In this document: positions 33,588 to 42,673 of the stretch, in pieces
Layout: every line of letters starts with the position of its first letter
Position numbering within the stretch: position 1 is the first letter of the stretch
Assembly: GCA_015233615.1 (NCBI GenBank)
Contig: JADFXJ010000010.1
Coordinates: forward strand, 1-50,997
From: Nitrospirota bacterium
GTDB taxonomy: Bacteria > Nitrospirota > Thermodesulfovibrionia > Thermodesulfovibrionales > Magnetobacteriaceae
Reading direction: 5' to 3'
Length of the DNA stretch: 50,997 bases
Program-made: the position numbers and the translations under genes
Notes under the pieces: model-generated
The model's database searches: none
Told to the model about the DNA's origin: nothing
Seen by the model: the letters and a program-made list of their open reading frames with translations, nothing else

Positions 33588-35250
33588 CTTGAAGGTCTGT
33601 CTATTTAGATTTACTGGATGTATCGGGTCTATTAGGTTTATTAGATGTATTGGATCTATTAGATTTATTCTTTTGTCGTTTATTGTTATCGTCATGGCGA
33701 TGCTGCTGCATTGCGAAGCCTTTGGTTCACAAAATAACGTTATAATAGACGCCGCTATTGTCCTGGATAGTACCGGAAGCACGCAAAAACCGGATACCCT
33801 CACGCTTAGAATCCAGGCCGCCAAACTTTTTATCCCGTTGCTTAACGAGGATGACAGGGCTGCTATAATCGGGTTTAGCGACAAAGCCACGCTTTTAGCA
33901 GGGCTTACCAATGTCGGCAACGTTAAAAGCACAAATAGTCTTTTACGGGCACTCGATATGATTTCGTCCTCCGAACTGCATACCAATCTCTATGAAGCAC
34001 TCGAAAGGGCCTCGGATGTTCTTATAAAATCCGCTTTACCCGGAAGTAGAAAAATAATCATTCTCATGACCGACAAGACGATGGATACAGGTGACGCCAA
34101 AAGAGATAAGAATTTGGAAATAAATCTTATGGAAGTTCTTCTAAAGAACATCAAAGATGGAGGCATAACTCTGTATACTATATCATTCAACAAGCATAAG
34201 GATAGTAAACTTATAGATGATGTTTCGAAAGCAACGGGCGGTTTTTTCAGCCTTGCAGAGACAACCGGCGACCTGCAAAAAATATATTCTTCCATATTCG
34301 AAGCAATTAGAAACACCGGTGCAAGTTCAGCCAAAACTGTACCTTTTGCCGAAAACGGTTTTCGTGTCGACTCCCCGGTTGAAGAGGTAACTATTGTAAT
34401 AAAGAAGTCATCGCAAAACTCAAAAATATACCTTCAGTCGCCCAATGGAGACAACTACACAAGCGATACCGTAAAGGATAACCCAAAAGGTAATGCAAAG
34501 GGTAATGCAAAGGGTAACGCAAAATCAGGCATCAAATGGTATATTTCCAACAAATTCGAAATGATTACTTTGAACAGACCACTAGCCGGAAATTGGAAAA
34601 TACTTTACAACCCCGAGGAAAGCAACAAGGTTTACGTATTTACCAATATGGAACTTCGGTCAAGTTTAGACAACACTGTGTTGCGTGGTACATCTTCATA
34701 CATCAAGGCGTGGTTGCAACAAAGCAACGACATATTGCAAAGGGAAATATTCGGAGATAATATAGATGTATTTGCTGAAATAACCGGGCCTAACGAGGCC
34801 AATATTGTGGTTCATCTTGTCGGTAAAGGACGCGAGCAGGATGACGCCATGATCTATTCCGGTTCGTTCACTCCGGAATTGATCGGTGTTTACAAGATGA
34901 GAATCGCTGCAAAAGGAAAAACTTTCGAGCGGGAAAAAAGTACTACTTTTACGGTAACGGACCAAAAAGCTTCTCCGGAAGCCCAGGTAAACGATGCAAC
35001 AAGGCCAGAAGCTAAAACGGGCGACACCGGGACTACGGCACAAAATACGAATCCTAACGTAAATCCTAACGTAAATCCAAATACGGATATAAATTCTACC
35101 GGACTCGATTCTAAGCCGGTAAACGATAAATTATCTATAAAATGGGTAGTTTTGAAAGTTGTTATTATGAATATTATAACGATTGTTATTGTTATAGTAT
35201 GTATAAAGCTATGGTTTGCAAGAAGGGGGAAGAAAGATGATCAAGATTGA
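33556..35250 (+). CDS. VWA-domain membrane-anchored extracytoplasmic protein
   Basis: A 564-residue protein. An N-terminal hydrophobic segment (about 20-55) contains a near-perfect 9-residue tandem repeat (CIGSIRFIR / CIGSIRFIL) encoded by a 27-bp duplication at 33619-33672; it acts as signal peptide or anchor. A von Willebrand A domain (about 60-255) follows with MIDAS motif D71-STGS (Thr in place of the middle Ser), GFSDKATL and MTDKTMDTGD. Beta-rich, Ig-like sequence runs about 275-470, interrupted by a KGNA tandem repeat (34489-34524). An NPNV-repeat linker is followed by a C-terminal membrane helix (about 535-555) and a basic tail. The layout resembles CLCA/BatA-like surface adhesion or complex-assembly proteins. 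The start at 33556 (AAGGA ahead) overlaps the HD-GYP gene; a TTG at 33589 is an alternative. Confidence 0.8.
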   Translation: MQVIHTITKRDLKVCLFRFTGCIGSIRFIRCIGSIRFILLSFIVIVMAMLLHCEAFGSQNNVIIDAAIVLDSTGSTQKPDTLTLRIQAAKLFIPLLNEDDRAAIIGFSDKATLLAGLTNVGNVKSTNSLLRALDMISSSELHTNLYEALERASDVLIKSALPGSRKIIILMTDKTMDTGDAKRDKNLEINLMEVLLKNIKDGGITLYTISFNKHKDSKLIDDVSKATGGFFSLAETTGDLQKIYSSIFEAIRNTGASSAKTVPFAENGFRVDSPVEEVTIVIKKSSQNSKIYLQSPNGDNYTSDTVKDNPKGNAKGNAKGNAKSGIKWYISNKFEMITLNRPLAGNWKILYNPEESNKVYVFTNMELRSSLDNTVLRGTSSYIKAWLQQSNDILQREIFGDNIDVFAEITGPNEANIVVHLVGKGREQDDAMIYSGSFTPELIGVYKMRIAAKGKTFEREKSTTFTVTDQKASPEAQVNDATRPEAKTGDTGTTAQNTNPNVNPNVNPNTDINSTGLDSKPVNDKLSIKWVVLKVVIMNIITIVIVIVCIKLWFARRGKKDDQD

Positions 35251-36949
35251 CGTTGCGCTTTTAATTTTCATCATACAGTTTGCGTTGATGTCCACTGGAG
35301 GCGCCATATATTTATTGTTTAAGCTTACTAAAGTTAAAGCTGCCGCTAAAAAGGCACAAAAAGAGTTGGCTTTAAAAAGGAAAGCTATCGAGCATTTTAT
35401 CGGAGAGGAAATCGGGATATTGAAACAGAGGCTGGAAAGGTTCGGCGATCCTGAAGACAACGTTGCCGTAAAGGTTGCAAAAGATATAGAATCATTAAAA
35501 CTCCTCTTCATGCAATCGGCGCTTAACGGATTAAAGTCAAACATTAGTGACGCTAACTGGTTTAAAGATAACATTTATCGCATTTTTGACGAAACCCTCA
35601 GGAATGTAACGGACAAAATAAAAAATACTTCGGAAACCGGTAAAACTGAAGTTGTTAACGACGAAATGGATATGCAGGAAATGCTAGTGCAATCGGAAAT
35701 GTCTTTTGATTCGGATGAAGATCTGAATAATTTAAGACAGAAGGTAAAATCGCTTGAATCCGAGAAAAGTAGAGCAGCCGGTAAATATTCTGCATTGCTT
35801 TCACTGCATGAGGAACAAAAGGATATTTTTGATAAAACGATCCTCAAATTGAAAATGAAGATAGCCGAATTCTCCGCTTACAAGGATTTGTTCGATGATT
35901 TGTTGGAAAAATTGGAGCAGGTTCAGGAATTAAACAACAAGCTAAAAAATGCTCTTAAGCTTAAAGATATAAAGCCTGCCGACGTTGAGAATATAATTAA
36001 ACGCGTCGAGTTGAACAATTTGGAAATTGGCAAGGCCATGAGCGTTCTAACAAAAGGGAAAGAATCCATCGGCAGAATGGCGGATATAGATTTTCTTCTC
36101 GAAAAGATTGCGGTTCATAAAGAGGCCGGGAAATTAAAAACTGCCGAAGACAAAACATTACGTCCGGAATTAAATGAGGAAGTTATCGACTTTAGTTCGG
36201 ATATCGAAGAAATTCCCGCAACAGGTAGAAAATCAGCCTATCCAGGAGATAACGAAGCTATTTTAGAAAGGGAAGCCAAAATAGAAAAACTGAGAACGGC
36301 ACTAAAAAAACTCGCACGTGAGAGAACCGAAACTATAAACTACTATAATCATTTAATCGAAGCCTCGGAACAGGAAAAGAGTGCGTTGAATAACACCGTC
36401 ATGTCGCTGAAGAAACGGCTATATGATTATACTACATATAAAGATCTGATAGAAGATACAATGACAAAGTTAGACAACACACAGAAAGCCAATGACAGGC
36501 TGAGAAAAGTTCTTGAGAGCAAAGACTCGAAGACAGAGGAGATTCAGCAGGCAGCGGAGGATCTGAAAAAGAACAACAAGTACCTGGATGCGTGTATAGA
36601 GGTTATCAAAAAAGAAAACAAACGGCTGAAGGATATCATAAAAAGCTATGAAGCCGAAGACAAGGAGATGCAAAAAGACGCGCAAAAGGATATACAAAAG
36701 GATGTACGTTTGGATATACGTAAGGATATATTCAGCCCTAATGAAAAATCCGATACTATCGCCGAAATTATGATTGAAACGGAATCCCTCGCGGCTAAAA
36801 ACGCCGGGCTGAAAGACGAACTCAAAAGAACCAGGCTATTGTACGAAAAGGTACAAGGCGATTACATGAAACTTCAAAAGGAATATCTTACGATATATAA
36901 AGAGTTGAAGAAACATGACATCTCTTTGAAAATAAAAGGGAAAATGTGA
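35237..36949 (+). CDS. Membrane-anchored long coiled-coil protein
   Basis: A 570-residue protein with one N-terminal membrane helix (about 5-25, VALLIFIIQFALMSTGGAIYLLF) and an otherwise long, charged coiled coil of Lys/Glu/Leu heptads facing the cytoplasm. Two homologous blocks are visible. Around 185-245 it reads RAAGKYSALLSLHEEQKDIF then FSAYKDLFDDLLEKLEQVQELNNKLKNALKLKD. Around 360-435 the partner reads RETINYYNHLIEASEQEKSAL-like sequence then YTTYKDLIEDTMTKLDNTQKANDRLRKVLESKD. This suggests internal duplication. A KDxQKDIQKD slippage repeat is near 485-505. The start at 35237 has gggggaagaaag ahead and overlaps the VWA stop by 14 bases. It is possibly a scaffold linking the membrane VWA protein to the HD-GYP regulators; the family is unrecognised. 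Confidence 0.75.
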   Translation: MIKIDVALLIFIIQFALMSTGGAIYLLFKLTKVKAAAKKAQKELALKRKAIEHFIGEEIGILKQRLERFGDPEDNVAVKVAKDIESLKLLFMQSALNGLKSNISDANWFKDNIYRIFDETLRNVTDKIKNTSETGKTEVVNDEMDMQEMLVQSEMSFDSDEDLNNLRQKVKSLESEKSRAAGKYSALLSLHEEQKDIFDKTILKLKMKIAEFSAYKDLFDDLLEKLEQVQELNNKLKNALKLKDIKPADVENIIKRVELNNLEIGKAMSVLTKGKESIGRMADIDFLLEKIAVHKEAGKLKTAEDKTLRPELNEEVIDFSSDIEEIPATGRKSAYPGDNEAILEREAKIEKLRTALKKLARERTETINYYNHLIEASEQEKSALNNTVMSLKKRLYDYTTYKDLIEDTMTKLDNTQKANDRLRKVLESKDSKTEEIQQAAEDLKKNNKYLDACIEVIKKENKRLKDIIKSYEAEDKEMQKDAQKDIQKDVRLDIRKDIFSPNEKSDTIAEIMIETESLAAKNAGLKDELKRTRLLYEKVQGDYMKLQKEYLTIYKELKKHDISLKIKGKM

Positions 36950-36999
36950 TAATCGTTGATAATTTACGATAATAAATGTGTCTTTAAGGTGTAACATAT

Positions 37000-38236
37000 A
37001 TGATAAAAAAAATCAACGTAAACAAGCTTAAGCCGGGGATGTTCGTCCACGACCTCAACTGCGGTTGGCAGGACCACCCTTTTGCTGCCAATAGTTTCCG
37101 GCTCGACTCTCCCGGAGAGATAATTACAATGGCCGAATACGGTATAAGTGAACTCTACATCGATACCGGTAAAGGATTGGACGTTGAGGGCTCCGTTACC
37201 GGGACAGAGATGGCAAAGATAATCCAGAGAGATATGGAAGAGGCAGCGGAGTTACAGGACGGGGCGGTTAAAAAAATCCTCAAAAAGGAAGTTCCCATTG
37301 AGGAAGAGATAAAGCGGGCGAAAGTGGTAAAAGACGAGGCTAAAAAACTCGTTGCCGGCATGATCGAAGACGTAAGGCTTGGCAGGCAGATAGAGGTTGA
37401 GAAAGTTGCCGGCGTAGTTATGAAAATAACCGACTCCATCCTTAGAAACCAGGACGCACTCATAAGCCTTTGCAGGATCAGGCAAGTGGACGATTACCTG
37501 TTTTCCCATTGCGTGGGCGTGTGTGTGCTCATGATCTCCTTTTGCCGTATCTCAGGATTAGACCTCAAAACGATTAACGAAGTAGGCATAGGGGGCGCTC
37601 CTGCACGACATAGGCAAAATAAAGATCCCGCCGGAGATACTAAACAAACCGGGCAAACTCACCGCCAGCGAGTTTGAGACAATAAAACTTCACTCCATTC
37701 ATGGCTATGAAATACTTTCCAAAAGCACCGGGATTCCAAAGGCTGCTTTGCAGGTGGCATACGAGCACCACGAGAGGTACGACGGCACCGGCTACCCCAG
37801 GGGCCTTCGTGGGGAGGCTATTTCCAAATTCGGCCAAATGGCGGCAATCGTGGACGTTTACGACGCCGTTACCTCGGACAGGTGTTACCACAAGGGGATG
37901 CCGCCCACCGACGCCCTCAGAATGCTCTTCGAGGGGAGTAGTAAACTCCAATTTAACTATAAATTAGTTCAGTACTTCATAAAGTGCGTTGGCATATATC
38001 CGGTCGGTACGCTTGTCAGGCTCGATGACGGCAATCTCGCGGTAATCCTTGAGCAAAGTGCGGAAAACTTAACCACCCCGAAGGTCAAAGTAATTTATAA
38101 CGCCAGGAAGTATGAGTTCCTGCGTCCCTACGTAGCAGACCTGGGAGAGCCCTCGAACGAACGTAAGATACTCGGTGCCGAAAATCCGGAGGACTGGAGA
38201 GTAAATCCCTCCGATTACGCAGACGCCGTCCTGTAG
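37000..38236 (+). pseudogene. DUF3391-HD-GYP protein, frameshifted at the HD motif
   Basis: Two frames together encode one 411-residue c-di-GMP phosphodiesterase-type protein. The first (37000-37677) has the N-terminal DUF3391-like part (KLKPGMFVHDLNCGWQDHPF) and the first HD-GYP helices up to INEVGIG. It then shifts at a run of five G's (37591-37595) into unrelated sequence and stops. Removing one G restores ALLHDIGKIKIPPEIL, YEHHERYDGTGYPRGL and VDVYDAVTSDR, ending at 38236. The metal-binding HD motif therefore lies directly after the slippage site. It could be an assembly error, a recent null mutation, or phase variation through the G-run. It is the last gene of the signalling locus. Confidence 0.88.
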
Positions 38237-38404
38237 ACGCAGCCTTTTAGTTGCCATACTCAAGGCTTTATCTATGAAAAGGCGTGATTGCTTCGCCGGC
38301 AATGACATTTTTTATATCGGAGTTTGGGAATTTTGTGGGCCGGAGGTTTTGTGGGCATTGATAACTGGTTGGCAGATTTGTTATAATTTGCTTTCTGGTT
38401 TGAC

Positions 38405-39310
38405 ATGGTATACGAAGAATTCCGAAATAAGACAGCCCTCATAACCGGCAGTTCCAGGGGTATTGGCAGAAGCATAGCCATGAAGTTCGCACAAATGGGC
38501 TCAAACGTGGTTGTCAACTACAGGCGCCCCGTGCTTACGGCACAAGGCGATGCAGTGGCCGCCGTTATGCCGGGTGCCGCAGATAACCCAACCGTGTCAC
38601 AAGCCGTGTCACCAAACGTGGCAAAGTTTCCATCCAGACGGGGAGGGGGAGTCCCGGAGCTATGCCGGGAAATCGAAAGTTTTGGAGTAAAGGTACTGCC
38701 AGTACAGGCGGACATATCTAAGCGGGAAGAGGTAAAATCCCTCTTTGATCGGGTCAGAGAGCGTTTCGGCTCCCTGGATTTTTTGATACTCAACGCAGCC
38801 AAAGCGCCTTTCAAACCGATCGAAAAACTCCTGGAAAAGGAACTCCGCGATCTCGTAGACGTTAATTATCTGGGCAACATTTTCTGCGTAAAGGAAGCCT
38901 TGCCGTTGCTTGAGGCCTCCGGTGGGAAAGTGGTGTTCATTTCGAGTCTCGGCAGCAGGTTTTACAACCCTGCCTATCCTTTGGGCAGCATGAAGGCAGC
39001 CATGGAGGCAGTAGTAAGAGACCTCAGCGAGACTCTCGGTGAGCGTGGCATATCGGTTAACGCAGTTTCCGGCGGCATTGTCAGGACTGATTCGTTTAAG
39101 GTACTCCGCCAGTTTATCGAGGACATCGACAGGCTTCCCGATGAGCTCTTCGTCGACCCGGATGAGATAGCGGACGTGGTGGCATTCCTGAGTTCCGGTG
39201 CAAGCCGTGCCATCAGGGGACAGACCATAGTGGTAGACCGCGGGCTGAGCAACCGTCTGCACAGGCCAATAAAGAACAGACACTTGAATAATGCGCCAAT
39301 AAAGAAATAA
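38405..39310 (+). CDS. FabL-like enoyl-ACP reductase / SDR oxidoreductase
   Basis: A 301-residue short-chain dehydrogenase. The NADP-binding motif TGSSRGIGRSIA is at 14-25 and NAAK at about 135. The active-site region FISSLGSRFYNPAYPLGSMKAAMEAV and the later VNAVSGG / RGQTIVVD resemble FabL, the enoyl-ACP reductase of bacilli. The catalytic Tyr-Lys spacing is shortened (Y-x5-K, against x6 in FabL/FabI and x3 in FabG). An insert of roughly 35 residues (about 41-78) follows the NYRRP strand, where other members have 4-6 residues; it is Ala/Pro/Val-rich and looks slippage-derived. Enoyl or ketoacyl reduction of an acyl-ACP is inferred from the ACP and KAS genes downstream. Confidence 0.8.
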   Translation: MVYEEFRNKTALITGSSRGIGRSIAMKFAQMGSNVVVNYRRPVLTAQGDAVAAVMPGAADNPTVSQAVSPNVAKFPSRRGGGVPELCREIESFGVKVLPVQADISKREEVKSLFDRVRERFGSLDFLILNAAKAPFKPIEKLLEKELRDLVDVNYLGNIFCVKEALPLLEASGGKVVFISSLGSRFYNPAYPLGSMKAAMEAVVRDLSETLGERGISVNAVSGGIVRTDSFKVLRQFIEDIDRLPDELFVDPDEIADVVAFLSSGASRAIRGQTIVVDRGLSNRLHRPIKNRHLNNAPIKK

Positions 39311-39358
39311 ATATTATGCCCGGGGTGGGCCCTTCACCCTCTTAAAGGAGATCAGCTT

Positions 39359-39922
39359 ATGAGACAGGAACTGATAAAAGACGACAGGGTTGTGCAAGAG
39401 GTTAAAAAGGCGATCGGAGAGACCCTTAACATTGACGCCGTCAGCATATCGGCAGACCACTCACTCATCAAAGACCTGGGTGCCGAGTCGCTCGACTTTC
39501 TGGACATCAACTACCGCCTGGAGCAGGCGTTTGGTATAAAGATGGCCCGCCACTTCATTCTCGAACATATAGAGGAGATGTTTGGCGAGGGGGCTGCCAT
39601 AGACCCCAATGGCCAACTCACCGAAAAGGCCGTAAAGATTATGAAGCTGCGTCTGGGTGAAAACTCGGCGGCCTTAGAACCCGGCATGGACATGGACCAG
39701 GTTCCGGCCATGATAACGGTGGCCACCATGGCCCGCGGAGTCATGGACATCCTGGACTCTCTCCCGGTTAAGTGTGCCAACTGCGGTGCTTCGTCGTGGA
39801 AAAGTGAAGACGGCACCCACGTGGTATGCTCCGCTTGCAGCGAAGAGGCCCCGTATATGGACGGCGACGACCTTATCAGGGAATGGCTCACCAGTGCCCA
39901 GGAATCACACGGTATATTCTGA
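39359..39922 (+). CDS. Acyl carrier protein with C-terminal zinc ribbon
   Basis: A 187-residue two-part protein. Residues 8-80 form an acyl carrier domain, with phosphopantetheine site S44 in IKDLGAESLDFLDINYRLE. A helical linker (about 85-135) leads to a zinc ribbon, C139-x2-C142...C157-x2-C160 (KCANCGASS / VVCSACSE), and an acidic tail. Ordinary ACPs are about 80 residues, so the zinc-ribbon extension is unusual; it may dock to a partner enzyme. The gene has an aaaggagatc site and lies between the FabL-like reductase and a ketoacyl synthase on the same strand. Together they look like a dedicated, non-housekeeping acyl-chain pathway. Confidence 0.85.
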   Translation: MRQELIKDDRVVQEVKKAIGETLNIDAVSISADHSLIKDLGAESLDFLDINYRLEQAFGIKMARHFILEHIEEMFGEGAAIDPNGQLTEKAVKIMKLRLGENSAALEPGMDMDQVPAMITVATMARGVMDILDSLPVKCANCGASSWKSEDGTHVVCSACSEEAPYMDGDDLIREWLTSAQESHGIF

Positions 39923-40070
39923 TGTCAACATCGATTAACGATGCATTAATGATGCCGCGATTATGCTGCGATCATGGCGTGAGTGCGCCGGGAAGATTGC
40001 CGGAGGGTTGCCCGGATTATGCTGCAATGATTCCTTCGATAGTGCAATCGATAAGCAGAGGCCTGAACGG

Positions 40071-41387
40071 TTGAAACACAACGATAAACGCGTGGTAATA
40101 ACCGGATACGGTGCCTTTACCCCTATTGGGAGGAGTGCCGTGGAGACATTCGAAAACGCCGCCCGCGGAGTCTCCGGTATAAGGGAGATAACCTCCTTTG
40201 ACACCAGGGGTCTGCCCACCACCATAGGGGGTGAGTGCCCTCCGGCCTGGTACGATGAACTAAGGGCGCGACTGGCCGCATCGCATATAAGGTTTGGCAC
40301 GAGAGTGGAGAGATTTGCCACGAGAGCGGCGGTAATGATGCTCGGTGCAGCCGAAGAGGCCGTCTCCATGGCTTTCGTTCACGGCGGCAATCAATTCGAC
40401 GCTTTAAGGATAGGTGTGGCTATAGGCAATCACGGAGAAACTCCCCCGGTAGAAGACATGGTCTTTCTCCACAGGTTTTACGACGGCAAGCGTGGATGGG
40501 ACGTGCCCGCCCTTATGAAGGCGGGAGGATACGACTTCTTCAACTTCATGCGCAGGAAAGGGGACGTTGCCGCGGCCATTACAGGGGCAGCCTTTGGATC
40601 AGGCGGGCCAAACGTATCCGTCTCCAGTGCCTGTGCCGCCGGCGCACAAGCCATAGGCGAAGCCAGTGCCCTGATCAGGGACGGCGTGGCCGATGCAATG
40701 ATAGCCGGAGGATGCGAATCGACGCTTAACTTTTCGGGTTTCGTGAGCTTCGTCCTCATAAAGGCTTTGGTGGAAAAGTACACGTCACCCTCTGCGGCAT
40801 CGAGACCCTTCGACAGAAAACGTGGCGGATTTGTCATGTCTGAGGGGGCCGGCGCGGTAGTCATAGAGGAACTATACCACGCGTTAAAGAGAAACGCCAC
40901 CATCTACGGGGAGATACTTGGCTACGGCTCCTCCGCAGACGCATACCGCATCACCGATACTCACCCCAAGGGCGAGGGAGCCATAATTGCAATGAAATCC
41001 GCTATCGAAGACGCCGGCCTTACCACCGGGGAGGTGGACTACGTAAACGCCCACGGAACGTCCACTATCCAAAACGACGCTACGGAAACGCTGGCCATTA
41101 AAGCGGTCTTCGGCGATAAGAGCAAAAGCCTGCCGGTTAGTTCGAACAAGTCCATGATCGGGCACACCATAGCGGCCGCCGGAGCGATAGAGTGCGTCCT
41201 GTCCACCATGGGAATAAACAGGTCTGTCGTATTGCCGACTATCAACTATGAAAACCCGGATCCCAGGTGCGACCTCGACTACGTGCCAAACGTCGCACGT
41301 ACCATGGAGCATCGTGTAGTTCTCAGCAATTCCTTCGGTTTTGGAGGTCAGAACGCGTGCCTGTGCATCGGGAAATTCCAGGAATAA
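40071..41387 (+). CDS. Beta-ketoacyl-ACP synthase (KAS I/II family)
   Basis: A 438-residue condensing enzyme with a complete Cys-His-His triad: C188 in VSVSSACAAGAQAIG, His in VNAHGTST and His in SNKSMIGHTIAAAGAIE. The N-terminus RVVITGYGAFTPIG and the C-terminal SNSFGFGGQNACL are typical of FabF. The region between residues 110 and 165 (NHGETPPVEDMVFLHRFYDG) diverges from housekeeping FabF. The TTG at 40071 (agagg 8 bases ahead) is chosen because homology starts there. An ATG at 39963 would add 36 atypical residues, and the preceding 150 bases hold several near-repeats (gattatgctgc). It acts with the ACP-zinc-ribbon protein upstream, presumably extending its acyl chain. Confidence 0.88.
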   Translation: MKHNDKRVVITGYGAFTPIGRSAVETFENAARGVSGIREITSFDTRGLPTTIGGECPPAWYDELRARLAASHIRFGTRVERFATRAAVMMLGAAEEAVSMAFVHGGNQFDALRIGVAIGNHGETPPVEDMVFLHRFYDGKRGWDVPALMKAGGYDFFNFMRRKGDVAAAITGAAFGSGGPNVSVSSACAAGAQAIGEASALIRDGVADAMIAGGCESTLNFSGFVSFVLIKALVEKYTSPSAASRPFDRKRGGFVMSEGAGAVVIEELYHALKRNATIYGEILGYGSSADAYRITDTHPKGEGAIIAMKSAIEDAGLTTGEVDYVNAHGTSTIQNDATETLAIKAVFGDKSKSLPVSSNKSMIGHTIAAAGAIECVLSTMGINRSVVLPTINYENPDPRCDLDYVPNVARTMEHRVVLSNSFGFGGQNACLCIGKFQE

Positions 41388-41572
41388 TTCCGCCGGGGAT
41401 AAAGCCGCCAGGAATAAGACTGACGTGGATAAGACTGAATAAAACCGGCAGATACCGATAAAAAAGAAGCGACACGAGGTGCGGCCGGATACGGCCAAAG
41501 ATGGAATTTACCGGCATGTGGCTGTCATGCGGGTTTTGTGTTATAATAATCGCAACCGGTAGGTATTTAGCC

Positions 41573-42487
41573 ATGTTGAACAGGAAGCGTACGAAAGCAG
41601 GACTGGCAATGCTCCTTATTTGCCTGTCATTAGGAATCGTTGCCGAAGGCTCCGACGATGGCTGGAAGCAGCTTGACAAAGGGCTATACTTTCGCGAGTT
41701 CGATTCCCCGGTGAAATCCAAAATCGGGGATTCCAGGATAACCGTCGTAAAGATCGATCCATCATACTATTCTTTCAAGCTCCTGACGATATACGAGTAC
41801 GGGGGACAGGCCAGGACGTCCAAAGAATGGGCGAAAGAGCACGGGCTGCTCGTCGTTGTCAATGCCGGCATGTTCCAGGTAGACGGCTCCACTCACGTGG
41901 GCCACATGAAGAACTACAATAGCGTTAACAACCCTCGCATACTAAAATCCTACAAATCAATCTTCGCCTTCAACCCGGCGGTGCCGGCAGTCCCCGAAGC
42001 AATGCTCATAGACCTCGATTGCCAGGCTTTCGACAACTTCAAAGACAAGTACAATACTTTCGTTCAGAATATCAGGATGATTGACTGCAAACAGAAAAAC
42101 GTCTGGAGCCGGCAACCCGGCAATTGGAGCATGGTAGTGCTGGCTGAGGACACGAAAGGCAACGTTTTGTTCATATACACCGGTACACCGTATACAGTTC
42201 ATGATTTTATAGAGATACTAATGAAATTGCCATTATCGATTCAGGGGGCCACTTACCTGGAAGGCGGACGCCTGGCGTCCCTTTACGTCTCTGTAAACGG
42301 TTTTGAGGCTGACAAATACGGTATTTACAACAGTAGCGGAGAATTATCCGGCAACAACGGCAACCAGGCCTGGCCAATTCCCAACGTCATAGGCGTAGTC
42401 AAAAAGTACGGTGCCAATAACAAGGCCGGCTTCAATAGCAAGGCTAGCTCCAATAGCAAGGCCAACTTTAATAATAAGAGCAAGTGA
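41573..42487 (+). CDS. Phosphodiester glycosidase (NAGPA/DUF2233) family protein
   Basis: A 304-residue exported protein. A signal peptide (KRTKAGLAMLLICLSLGIVAEG) is followed by a domain of the phosphodiester-glycosidase family: ITVVKIDPSYYSFKLLT, LVVVNAGMFQVDG, NWSMVVLAEDTKGNVLFIYT and GATYLEGGRLASLYV. The usual LDGGGS motif reads LEGGRLA here, so activity may differ. The C-terminal ~25 residues are an Asn/Lys/Ala/Ser tail encoded by 18-bp tandem repeats (42416-42478). Family members act on cell-wall or glycan phosphodiesters in the periplasm. An in-frame ATG at 41501 would add 24 hydrophobic residues; the 41573 start gives a more standard signal peptide. Confidence 0.75.
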   Translation: MLNRKRTKAGLAMLLICLSLGIVAEGSDDGWKQLDKGLYFREFDSPVKSKIGDSRITVVKIDPSYYSFKLLTIYEYGGQARTSKEWAKEHGLLVVVNAGMFQVDGSTHVGHMKNYNSVNNPRILKSYKSIFAFNPAVPAVPEAMLIDLDCQAFDNFKDKYNTFVQNIRMIDCKQKNVWSRQPGNWSMVVLAEDTKGNVLFIYTGTPYTVHDFIEILMKLPLSIQGATYLEGGRLASLYVSVNGFEADKYGIYNSSGELSGNNGNQAWPIPNVIGVVKKYGANNKAGFNSKASSNSKANFNNKSK

Positions 42488-42673
42488 GCGTTACGTTTTG
42501 TTTTGGAAAAAACACGCATATTTGGCTTAGCACGTTTTTTAGCGGAGTACTCTTATTGTCCTTGCGGGGCTAAAGTGCATGATCGTTTGAATATAAAAGA
42601 ATTACAGTTGTAAATTCTGCAAGCAGTATGTATAATATAGTCTTGTTAAATAGTGGTGGTGGTTGTGGCAACT

